A stretch of DNA of 64,000 nucleotides from Eulemur rufifrons. Its lineage: Eukaryota; Chordata; Mammalia; Primates; Lemuridae. Location: the NCBI RefSeq assembly GCF_041146395.1, contig NC_091009.1, positions 1,995,001-2,059,000 of the forward strand, read 5' to 3'. Every line of letters starts with the position of its first letter. Within the stretch, counting starts at the first letter, position 1. Shown piece after piece: positions 9,081 through 20,800 of the stretch. A program made the translations under genes and the position numbers. The notes under the pieces were generated by a model. It did no database searches. It saw nothing but the letters and a program-made list of their open reading frames with translations, and was not told where the DNA came from.

Positions 9081-12000
9081 AAGAATCGTTTGATTCATCA
9101 GCTGGGAATACACCATGGTTCTTTAAAGACCTCTATGCGTGGGCCCAGGTAACTGGCTAGTTCCAAGAAGTATGCCACAGAGCTTTTGAAATAACCACTA
9201 CGTTGAGAATTATTTGCTAATTTTTGCACCACCTTTCACCATAATTGTGATAAGGTTCATCTGTGCCTCCTTAAACCCAAGCAGGCTGCCACGGACAAAA
9301 CTATGCTGAGGCCTAGCTCCCTTGGTGTACCGATACATTTTACTGGAGCCTGGCAAGAAGCCATTTTTTTTAAGTACAATTCCACCGTCTTTTCTCCATT
9401 ATTTTAAAAGGCAGTGCACCTTTAGCCAGTTAGCATAAAGATGAGTCACTGGAGCGGCTTTTTGTGTGGGGTTGGGTGTGTGTGGGAGGGCAGGCCCTCT
9501 GTCAGTCCGGTGGTTTGTTTTTATTATTCCCAGAGAGGAGAAGCGGGCATGTATGTGGCAGGTGAAAACTTTGGATCCTGTTTCAGTCTGAAACAGTATC
9601 TCCGCTTTTGAGCCTGTTCCTTTTGGAATCCTTTAATTCATCAGTTGGGAATCCACCATGGTTCTCTAGACCTCCCTGAGCGTGGGCCCAGGTAACTGGC
9701 TAGTTCCAAGAAGTATGCCGCAGAGCTTTGGAAATAACCACTACATTGAGTATTATTTGCCAGTTTTTGCAGCAACTTTCACAATGATTGTGAAAAGGTT
9801 AGGCAGTGCATCCTGAAACCCAAGCTGGCTTCCACAGAAAAAACTACGGTTAGGCCAATCTCCCTTGGAGTTGCCGATAATTGGTACTGGTCCGTGGCAA
9901 GAAGCCATTCCTTTAAGTATCATTCCACCTTCCTTTCACAACTATTTTAAAAGGCAGAGCACCTATTGTCATTTAGCTTAAGGATGAGTCGCTGGAGGAA
10001 ACGTTTTTGTGTGGAGTGGGAGAGGCAGAGCCAGGCCCTCTGTCAGTCCAGTGGTTTGTTTTTATTATCCCCGGAGAGGAGAAGTGGACATGTGTGTGGC
10101 AAGTGAAAAGTGTGGATCCTGTTTCAGTCTTAGACTGATACAGGATCGGCACTTTTCATCCTGTTCCTTTAAGAATCCTTTGCTTCATCAGCTGGGAATC
10201 CACCATAGTTCTCTACACCCCACTATGTGTGGGCCCACTTAACAGGCTAGTTCAAAGAAGTATGCCACAGAGCATTTGAAATAACCACTACCATGGAAAT
10301 TATTTGCCAGCTTTTCCAGCACTTTTACCATAATTTTGATAAGGTTCATTTGTGCTTCCTTAAACCCTAGATGGCTTCCATGGACAAACCTATACTGAGG
10401 GTTCTCTCGCTTGGTGTTGCCAATACTTGGTACGGGAGTCTGACAAGAATCCAGTCTTTTAATTATCATTGCACCATCCTTTCTCCCTTATATTAAAAGG
10501 TGAGCAACTTTCGGCAGTTAGCATAAGGATGAGTCAACGGAGGGGATGTTTTTGGGTGGGATCGGGGTGGTTTGGGGGACAGTCCCTCTGTCAGTCTGGT
10601 TGTTTGTGTTTATTATGCCCAGACAGGGAAGTGGATATATTTGTGGCAGGTGAAATGTGCGGATCCTGTTTCAGTTAGACTGAAACAGTATCCGCACTTT
10701 TCAGCTGGTTCCATTAGAAATCCTTTGATTCATCAGCTGGGAATCCACCATGGTTCCTTAGAACCCTCCATGCATGGGCCCATGAACTGGCCTGTACCAA
10801 GATGTATGCTGCACAGCTTTTGAGATAAACACTACGTGTAGAATTATTTGCCAGTTTCTGCAGCACATATCACCATAATTGTGATAAGGATCGTCTGTGC
10901 CTCCTTAAACACAAGATGGCTGCCACGGAGAAAACTATGCTGAGGCCTAGGTCACTTGGATTTCACGACACTTGTTACTGGAGGCTGGAAGGAGGCCATT
11001 CTTTTAAGTATCATTCCACCATACTTTCCCCATTATTTTAAAATGCACGGAAACCTTTGCAAGTTAGCATAATAATTAGTAGCTGGAGGGGACATTTTTA
11101 TTTGTGGGGTCGGTGTGGGTGGGGGGCGCAGGCCCTCTGTCAGTTCGCTGGATTGTTTTTATTTTCCCCAGACCGGAGAAGTGGGCATGTGTGTGGCAGG
11201 TGAAAAGTTTGGATCCCGTTTCTGTCTTAGACTGAAACAGAAACCGCACTTTTCACCCCGTTCCATTAAGAATCCCTTGCTTCATCAGCTGGGAATCCAC
11301 CATGGGCCTCTAGACTGCTCTATGCGTGGGCCCAGTTAACTGGCTAGTTCAAAGAATTATGCCGCAGAGCTTTTCAAGCAACCACTACCATGAGAATTAC
11401 TTGACCGCTTTTGCAGCACCTTTCACCATAATTGTGATAAGGTTCATCTGTGCCTCCTTAAACCCAAGATGGCTGCCAGGGACAAACGTGTGCTGAGGCC
11501 TAGGTGACTTGCTGTTGCGAATACTTGGTATGGGAGTCTGGCAATAAGCCAGTCTTTTAGGTATAATTCCACCATTCTATCTCCATTATTTTAAAAGGCA
11601 GAGGACGTATTGCCAGATAGCATAAGGATCAGTCGCTGGAGGGCACGATTTTGTGTGGGGTGGTGGGGGGCGGGGGCAGGCCATCTGTCAATCCGATGGG
11701 TTGTTTTTGTTATCCCTAGAGAGGAGAAGTGGGCATGTGTGTTGCAGGCAAAAAGTCAGAATCCTGTTTCAGTCAGGATCTGCACTTTTCAGCCTGTTCC
11801 TTTAAGAATCCTTAGATTCATCACCTTGGAATCCACCATGGTTCTCTAGACCCCTCTATGCGTGGGCCCAGGTAACTGGCTTCTTCCAAGAAGTATGCCA
11901 CAGAGCTTTTGAATTAAACAGTACGTTGAGAATTATTTGCCGGGTTTTCAGCACGTTTCACCATAATTATGATAAAGTTTGTATGTGCCTCCTTAAACCC

Positions 12001-14534
12001 AACATGGCTGCCACGGGCATAACTATGCTGAGGCGTAGCTGACTTGGTGTTGCCTATTTTTGTTAGTGGAGACTGACAAGAAGCCATTCTTCTAAGTATC
12101 ACTCCACCGTCCTTTCTCCATTGTTTAAAAATGCAGGGAAATTTTGCAAGTTAGCATAATAATTAGTAGCTGGAGGGGAATTTTTTTGGGGGGGATCTGT
12201 GTGGGTGGAAGGGGGGCAGGCCCTTTGTCAGTTCGCTGGTTTGTTTTTATTATCCCCAGAGAGGAAAAGTGGGCATGTGTGTGGCAGGTGAAAAGTGTGC
12301 GTCCTGTTTCAGTCTTAGACAGACACAGGATCTGCACTTTCCACCCCGTTCCATTAAGAATCCTTTGCTTCATCAGCTGGGAATCCACCATGGTTCTCTA
12401 GACCCCTCTTTTAGTGCACACAGAAAACTGCCTGGTTCCAAGAAGTTTTCCTCAGAGCTTTGGAAATAACCACTACTATGGAAATTATTTGCCAGCTTTT
12501 CCAGCACTTTTACCATAATTTTGATAAGGTTCATCTGTGCATCCTAAAACCCTAGATGGCAGCCACGGACAAACCTATGCTGACACCTAGGTCACTTCCT
12601 GTTGCCAATAATTGGTATGGGAGTCTGGCAAAAGGCCAGTATTTTAAGTATAATTCCACCATCCTATCTTCATTATTTTAAAACGCAGAGGACCTTTCGC
12701 CAGATAGCATAAGGATGAGTCGCTGGAGGGGACCTTTTTGTGTACAGTGTTGGGGGGCGGGGGAGGACATCTGTCAATCCGATTGATTGTTTTTATTATC
12801 CCTAGAGAGGAGAAGTGGGCATGTGTGTTGCAGGCAAAAAGTGCATATAGTGTTTCAGTCTCAGACTGAAACAGGATCCGCACTTTTCAGCCTGTTCCTT
12901 TAAGAATCCTTTGATTCATCACCTGGGAATCCATCATGGTTCTCTAGACCCCTCTATGCGTGGGCCCAGAAAACTGCCGGGTTCCAAGAAGTATTCCACA
13001 GAGCTTTTGAAAAAACCACTACGTTGAGAATTATTTGCCAGGTTTTGCAGCACCTTTCATCATAATTGTCATAAGGTTCGTCTCGAGATGGCTGCCATGG
13101 ACAAAACTATGCTGAGGCCGAGCTCACTTTGTGTGGCCGATCCTTGGTACTGGAGACTGGAAAGAATACATTCTTTTAAGTATCATTTCACCATCCTTCT
13201 CCACTATTTTAAAAGTCAGAGCACCTTTTGGCAGTTAGAATAACAAGGAGTCGCTGGACGGGAAGTTTTTATGTGGGGTCTGGGGGCTGGTGCGGCAAGC
13301 CCTCCGCCAGTTCTGTGGTTTCTTTTTATTATCCCCAGAGAGGAGAAGTGGGCATGTGTTTGGCAGGTGAAAAGTGCAGATCCTGTTTCAGAGTATGAAA
13401 CAGGATCCGCATGTTCATCCTGTTCCTTTAAGAATCCTTTGCTTCATCAGCTGGGAATCCACCATAGTTCTCTACACCGCACTATGCGTGGGCCCAGTTA
13501 ACTGGCTAGTTCAAAGAAGTATGCCGCAGAGCTTTTGAAATAACCACTACCATGAGAATTATTTAACAGCTTTCGCAGCACCTTTTATTATAATTGTTAT
13601 AAGGTTCATCTGTGTCTCCTTAAACCCAAGATGGCTGCCATGGACAAACCTATGCTGAGGCCTACGTCACTTGCTGTTGCCAATACTTGGTATGGGAATC
13701 TGGCAATAAGCCAGTCTTTTAGGTATAATTCTACCATCCTATCTCCAGTTTTTTAAAAGGCTTATGACCTTTCACCAGATAGCATAAGGACGAGTCGCTG
13801 GAGCAGACTATTTTGTGTGGGGTGGTGGGGGCCGGGGGCAGGGCATCTGTAAATCCGATGGGCTGTTTTTGTTATCCCTAGAGATGAGAAGGGCGAATGT
13901 GTGTTGCAGGCAAAATGTGTGGATCCTGTTTCACACTTAGACTGAAAGAGGATCTGCACTTTTGAGCCTGTTCCTTTAAGAATCCTTTGATTCATCACCT
14001 GGGAATCCACCATGGTTCTCTAGACCTCTCTTTGCATGGGCACAGGTAACTGGCTTGTTCCAAGAAGTATGCCGCAGAGCTTTTCAATTAACCAGTACGT
14101 TGAAAATTATTTGCAGGTTTTCAGCATTTCACCCTAATTGTAATAACGTTTGTATGTGCCTCCTGAAACCCAAGATGGCTGCCACGGACATAACTATGCT
14201 GAGGTGTAGCCAACTTGGTGTTGCCTATTTTTGTCAGCGGAGACTAACAAGAAGCCATTCTAAGTATAAGCCCACCGTCATTTTTCCATTGTTAAAAAAT
14301 GCAGGGAAATTTTGCAAGTTAGCTTTATAATTAGTAGCTGGAGGGTACGTTTTTTTTTTTTTTTTTTGTTGGGTCGGTGTCGATGGGGGGGTCAGGCCCT
14401 CTATAAATTTGCTGGTTTGTTTTTATTATCCCCAGAGAGGGGAAGTCGGCATTTGATGGCAGCTGAAAAGTGCGGATACTCTTTCAGAGAATTAAACAGC
14501 ATTCGCATGGTCATCCCGTTCCTTTAAGAATCCT
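9081..14534. repeat. Subtelomeric satellite block 2, diverged and mosaic monomers
   Basis: This block holds about ten monomers, with anchors near 9235, 9777, 10324, 10866, 11422, 11957, 12508, 13054, 13580 and 14127. Most belong to the same diverged class as block 1: TCTAGACCCCTCTATGCG wording, and a GGATCC inverted repeat with TCTTAGACTGAAAC between the arms. Two monomers, near 11040-11140 and 12120-12250, instead carry the TAATTAGTAGCTGGAGG and CAGTTCGCTGG wording that is universal beyond 14.3 kb. From about 14.3 kb the centromere-side class takes over. The first 18 bp are the 3' L1 target duplication and the last 9 bp the 5' Alu target duplication. Confidence 0.92.
14526..14534. repeat. 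Alu 5' target-site duplication
   Basis: AAGAATCCT is repeated at 14888-14896 after the poly(A) tail of the Alu. Its left edge may extend into the A tail. It falls at the same place in the monomer as the L1 target duplication. Confidence 0.8.
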
Positions 14535-14856
14535 GGAAGGGCGCGGTGGCTCACGCCTGTAATCCTAGCACTCTGGGAGGCCGAGGCAGGTGGATCGCTC
14601 GAGGTCAGGAGTTCGAGACCAGCCTGAGCAAGAGCGAGACCCCGTCTCTACTAAAAATAGAAAGACATTATATGGACAACTAAAAATCTATATGGACAAA
14701 ATTAGCCGGGCATAGTGGCGCATGCCTGTAGTCCCAGCTACTCGGGAGGCTGAGGCAGTAGGATCCTTTAAGCCGAGGAGTCTGAGGTTGCTGTGAACTA
14801 AGCTGACGCCACGGCACTCACTCTAGCCTGGGCAACAAATTGAGACTCTGTCTCAA

Positions 14857-14887
<31 letters not shown>
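14535..14887 (+). mobile_element. Alu SINE, strepsirrhine (lemur-type) subfamily
   Basis: This is a dimeric 7SL-derived Alu. The left arm has a Pol III A box (TGGCTCACGCC, 14547-14557) and B box (GTTCGAGAC, 14611-14619). A middle linker with two ATATGGACAA-type copies follows, then a right arm and a poly(A) tail ending at 14887. The linker and the right-arm wording GCTGACGCCACGGCACTCAC match what I know of lemur Alus, not human AluS or AluY. The tail is long and nearly pure A, which suggests a fairly recent insertion. It is flanked by a 9-bp target duplication and lies in + orientation. Confidence 0.95.
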
Positions 14888-14891
<4 letters not shown>

Positions 14892-17800
14892 ATCCTTTGC
14901 TTCATCAGCTGGGAATCCACCATGGTTCTATATACTCCTCTATGAGTGGGCACAGGTACCTGGCTTGTTCCAAGAAGTATGCCGCAGAGCTTTTCAATTA
15001 ACCACTACGTTGAAAATTATTTGCAGGTTTTCAGCGTTTCACCATAATTGTGATAACGTTTGTATGTGCCTGCTGAAATCCAAGATGGCTGCCACGGACA
15101 TAACTATGCTGAGGCGTAGCTCACTTGGTGTTTCCTATTTTTGTCAGTGGAGACTGACAAGAAGCCATTCTTTTAAGTATAATCCCACCATGATTTTTCA
15201 ATTGTTTAAAAATGCAGGGAAATTGTGCAAGTTAGCATTATAATTAGTAGCTGGAGGGTACTTTTTTTTTTTGTGGTGTCGGTGTGGATGGGGGTGCAAG
15301 GCCCTCTAGATGTTCGCTGGTTTGTTTTTATTATCCCCAGAGAGGAGAAGTGGGCATGTTGTTGGCAGGTGAAAAGTGTGGATTCTGTTTCAAAGAATTA
15401 AACAGGATCCGCATGGTCATCCGCTTCCTTTAAGAATCCTTTGCTTCATCAGCTGGGAAACCACCATGGTTCTATATACTCCCGTATGGGTGGGCACAGG
15501 TGACTGGCTTGTTCCAAGAAGTATGCCACAGAGGTTTTCAAATAAAAAGTACATTGAAAATTATTTGCAGGTGTTCAGCGTTTCATCATAATTGCGACAA
15601 CGTTTGTATGTGCCTTGAAACCCAAGATGGCTGCCACAGACATAACTATGCCGAGGCGTAGCTGACTTGGTTTTGCCGATTTTTGTTAGCGGAGACTGAC
15701 AAGAAGCCATTCTTCTAAGTATCATGCCAACATCATTATTCCGTTGGTTAAAAATGAAGGGAAACTTTGGAACTTAGCATTATAATTAGTAGCTGGAGGG
15801 TACGGATTTTTTTGTGTGTGTGGGCGATGTGGATGGGGGGGGTCAGGCCCTCTGTCAGATCGCTGGTTAGTTTTTATTATCCCCAGAGTGGAGAAGTGGG
15901 CATGTGTTTGGCAGGTGAAAAGGGCGGATTCTGTTTCAGAGAATTAACGATGATCCCCATGCTCATCTCGTTCCTTTAATAATCCTTTACTTCATCAGCT
16001 GGAAATCCACCATGGTTCTATATACTCCTCTTTGCGTGGGAACAGGTAACTGGCTTGTTCCAGGAATTATGCCGCAGAGCTTTTCAATTAACCACTACGT
16101 TGAAAATTATTTGCAGGTGTTCAGCGTTTCACCAAAATTGTGATAACGTTTGTTTGTGCCTCCTGAAACCCAAGATGGCTGCCACGAACATAACGATGCT
16201 GAGGCGTAGCTGACTTGGTTTTGCCTATTTTTGTTAGTGGAGACTGACAAGAATCCATTCTTCTAAGTATCATCTCACCATCATTTTTCCATTGTTTAAA
16301 AATGTAGGAAAATTTTGCAAGTTAGCATTATAATTAGTAGCTGGAGGCTACGGTGTTTTGTTTTTTTTTTCCTGTGGGGTCGGTGTGGATGTGTTGGTCA
16401 GGCCCTCTGTCAGTTCGCTGGTTTGTTTTTATTATCCCCAGAGAGGAGAAGTGGGTATTAGTATGGCAGGTGAAAACTGCGGATCTGTTTCAGAGAATTA
16501 AACAGGATCCGCATGGTAATCCCGTTCCTTTAAGAATCCTTTGCTTCATGAGCTGGGAATCCACCATGGTTCTATATACTTCTCTATGCGTGGGCACAGG
16601 AAACTGGCTTGTTCCAAGAAGTATGCCTCAGAGCTTTTCAATTAACCAGTATGTTGAAAATCCTTTGCAGGTTTTCAGCGTTTCACCATAATTGTGATAA
16701 CGTGTGTATGTGCCTACTGAAACCAAATATGGCTGCTACGGAAATAACTATGCTGAGGCGTAGCTGACTTGGTGTTGCGTATTTTTGTCAGTGGAGACTG
16801 ACAAGAAGCCATTCTTCTAAGTATCATCCCACCATCATTTCTCCATTGTTTAAAAATGCAGGGAAATTTTGCAAATTGGCATTATAATTAGTAGCTGGAG
16901 GGTACTTTTTTTTTTGTGGGGTTAGTCAGGATGGGTGTTCAGGCCCTCTGTCAGATCGCTGGTTTGTTTTTATTATCGCCAGAGAAGAGTAGTGGGCATG
17001 TGTTTGGCAGGTGAAAAGTGCGGATTCTGTTTCAGAGAATTAAACAGGATCCGCATGGTCATCTCATTCCTTTAAGAAACCTTTGCTTCATCAGCTGGGA
17101 TTCCACCATGTTTCTATATACTCCTCTATGCGTGGGCACAGGTACCTGGCTTGTTCCAAGAAGTATGCCGCAGAGCTTTTCAATTAACCACTACATTGAA
17201 AATTATTTGCAGGTTTTCAGCGTTTCACCATAATTTTGATAACGTTTGTATGTGCCTCCTGAAACCCAAGAAGGCTGCCACAGACATAACTATGCTGAGG
17301 AATAGCTAACTTGGTGTTGCCTATTTTTGTTAGTGGAGACAGACAAGAAGCCATTCTTCTAAGTATCATCCCACCACCATTTTTCCATTGTTTTAAAATG
17401 CAGGGAAATTTTGCAAGTTAGCATTATAATTAGTAGCTGGAGGGTACGGTTTTTTTTGTGTGTGGTCGATGTGGATGGGGGGGTCAGGCCCTCTGTCAGT
17501 TCGCTGGTTAGTTTTTATTATCCCCAGAGAGGAGAAGTGGGCATGTGTTTAGCAGGTGAAAAGGGCGGATTCTGTTTCAGAGTATTAACGATGATCCCCA
17601 TGGTCATCCCGTTCCTTTAATAATCCTTAACTTCATCAGCTGGAAATCCACCATGGTTCTATATACTCCTCTTTGCGTGGGAACAGGTAACTGGCTTGTT
17701 CCAAGAAGTATGCTGGAGAGTTTTCATATTAACCAGTACGTTGAAAATTATTTGCAGGTGTTCAGCGTTTCACCATAATTGTGATAACGTTTGTTTGTGC

Positions 17801-20800
17801 CTCCTGAATCCCAAGATGGCTGCCACGAACATAACTATGCTGAGGCGTAGCTGACTTGGTTTTGCCTATTTTTATTAGTGGAGACTGACAAGAATCCATT
17901 CTTCTAAGTATCATCTCACCATCATTTTTCCATTGTTTAAAAATGCAGGAAAATTTTGCAAGTTAGCATTATAATTAGTAGCTGGAGGCTACGGTGTTTT
18001 GTTTTTTTTTTCCTGTGGGGTCGGTGTGGATGTGTTGGTCAGGCCCTCTGTCAGTTCGCTGGTTTGTTTTTATTATCTCCAGAGAGGAGAAGTTGGTATT
18101 AGTATGGCAGGTGAAAACTGCGGATCTGTTTCAGAGAATTAAACAGGATCCGCATGGTAATCCCGTTCCTTTAAGAATCCTTTGCTTCATGAGCTGGGAA
18201 TCCACCATGGTTCTATATACTTCTCTATGCGTTGGCACAGGAAACTGGCTTCTTCCAAGAAGTATGCCTCAGAGCTTTTCAATTAACCACTATGTTGAAA
18301 ATAACTTTGCAGGTTTTCAGCGTTTCACCATAATTGTGGTAACGTGTGTATGTGCCTACTGAAACCAAATATGGCTGCTACGGACATAACTATGCTGAGG
18401 CGTAGCTGACTTGGTGTTGCCTATTTTTCTCAGTGGAGACTGACAAGAAGCCATTCTTCTAAGTATCATCCCACTATCATTTCTCCATTGTTTAAAAATG
18501 GAGGGAAATTTTGCAAATTGGCATTATAATTAGTAGCTGGAGGGTACTTTTTTTTTTTGTGGGGTCGGTCAGGATGGGTGTTCAGGCCCTCTGTCAGATC
18601 GCTGGTTTGTTTTTATTATCCCCAGAGAAGAGTAGTGGGCATGTGTTTGGCAGGTGAAAAGTTCGGATTCTGTTTCAGAGAATGAAACAGGATCCGCATG
18701 CTCATCCCGTTCCTTTTGGAAACTTTTGCTTCATCAGCTGGGAATCCACCATGGTTCTATATACTCCTCTATGTGTGGGCACAGGTAACTGGCTTGTTCC
18801 AAGAAGTATGCCGCAGAGCTTTTCAATTAAGCAGTACGTTGAAAATTATTTGCAGGTTTTCAGCGTTTCACCATAATTCTCATAACGTCTGTATGTGTCT
18901 CCTGAAACCCAATATGGCTGCCAAGGACATAAGTATGCTGAGGCGTAGCTGTCTTCGTGTTGCCTATTTTTGTTAGTGGAGACTGACAAGAAGCCATTCT
19001 TCTAAGTATCATCCCACCATCATTTTTCCATTGTTTAAAAATGCAGGGAAATTTTGCAAGTTAGCATTATAATTAGTAGCTGGAGGGTACTTTTTTTTTT
19101 TTTTTTTTTTGAGGTCAGTGTGGATGGGTTGGTCAGGCCATCTGTCAGTTCACTGGTTTGTTTTTATTATCCCCAGAGAGGAGAAGTGGGCATGTGTTTG
19201 GCAGGTGAAAAGTGCGGATTCTGTTTCAGAGAATTAAACAGGATCCGCATGGTCATCTCATTCCTTTAAGCAACCTTTGCTTCATCAGCTGGGATTCCAC
19301 CATGTTTCTATATACTCCTCTATGCGTGGGCACAGGTACATAGCTTGTTCCAAGAAGTATGCTGGAGAGTTTTCAAATTAACCAGTACGTTGAAAATTAT
19401 TTGCAGGTTTTCAGCGTTTGACCATAATTTTGGTAACGTTTGTATGTGCCTCCTGAAACCCAAGAAGGCTGCGACGGACATAAATATGCTGAGGAGAAGC
19501 TGACTTGGTGTTGCCTATTTTTGTTAGTGGAGACAGACAAGAAGCCATTCTTCTAAGTATCATCCCACCACCATTTTTCCATTGTTTTAAATGGCAGGGA
19601 AATTTTGCAAGTTAGCATTATAATTAGTAGCTGGAGGGTATGGGTTTTTTTTGTGTGTGGTCGATGTGGATGGGGCGGGTCAGGCCCTCGGTCAGTTCGC
19701 TGGTTAGTTTTTATTATCCCCAGAGAGGAGAAGTGGGCATGTGTTTGGCAGGTGAAAAGTTCGGATTCTGTTTGAGAGAATGAAACAGGATCGGCATGCT
19801 CATCCCGTTCCTTTAGGAAAGTTTTGCTTCATCAGCTGGGAATCCACCATGGTTCTATATACTCCTCTATGTGTGGGCACAGGTAACTGGCTTGTTCCAA
19901 GAAGTATGCCGCAAAGCTTTTCAATTAAGCAGTACGTTGAAAATTATTTGCAGGTTTTCAGCATTTCACCATAATTCTCATAACGTTTGTATGTGTCTCC
20001 TGAAACCCAATATGGCTGCCAAGGACATAAGTATGCTGAGGCGTAGCTGTCTTCCTGTTGCCTATTTTTGTTAGTGGAGACTGACAAGAAGCCATTCTTC
20101 TAAGTATCATCCCACCATCATTTTTCCATTGTTTAAAAATGCAGGGAAATTTTGCAAGTTATCATTATAATTAGTAGCTGGAGGGTACTTTTTTTTTTTG
20201 TGGGGTCAGTGTGGATGGGTTGGTCAGGCCATCTGTCAATTCACTGGTTTGTTTTTATTATCCCCAGAGAGGAGAAGTGGGCATGTGTTTGGCAGGTGAA
20301 AAGGGCGGATTCTGTTTCAGAGAATTAAACAGGATCCGCATGGTCATCTCATTCCTTTAAGCAACCTTTGCTTCATCAGCTGGGATTCCACCATATTTCT
20401 ATATACTCCTCTATGCGTGGGCACAGGTACCTAGCTTGTTCCAAGAAGTATGCTAGAGAGTTATCAAATTAACCAGTACGTTGAAAATTATTTGCAGGTT
20501 TTCAGCGTTTCACCATAATTTTGATAACGTTTGTATGTGCCTCCTGAAACCCAAGAAGGCTGCGACGGACATAAATATGCTGAGGAGAAGCTGACTTGGT
20601 GTTGCCTATTTTTGTTAGTGGAGACAGACAAGAAGCCATTCTTCTAAGTATCATCCCACCACCATTTTTCCATTGTTTTAAAATGCAGGGAAATTTTGCA
20701 AGTTAGCATTATAATTACTAGCTGGAGGGTAATTTTTTTTTTGTGGGGTCACTGTGGATGTGGATGCAAGGCCCTCTAGATGTTCGCTGGTTTGTTTTTA

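Noticed and set aside
14340..14365. T-runs in monomers as RNA polymerase III terminators
   Set aside because: Runs of T occur once per monomer with varying length, and no A and B boxes precede them within the monomer.
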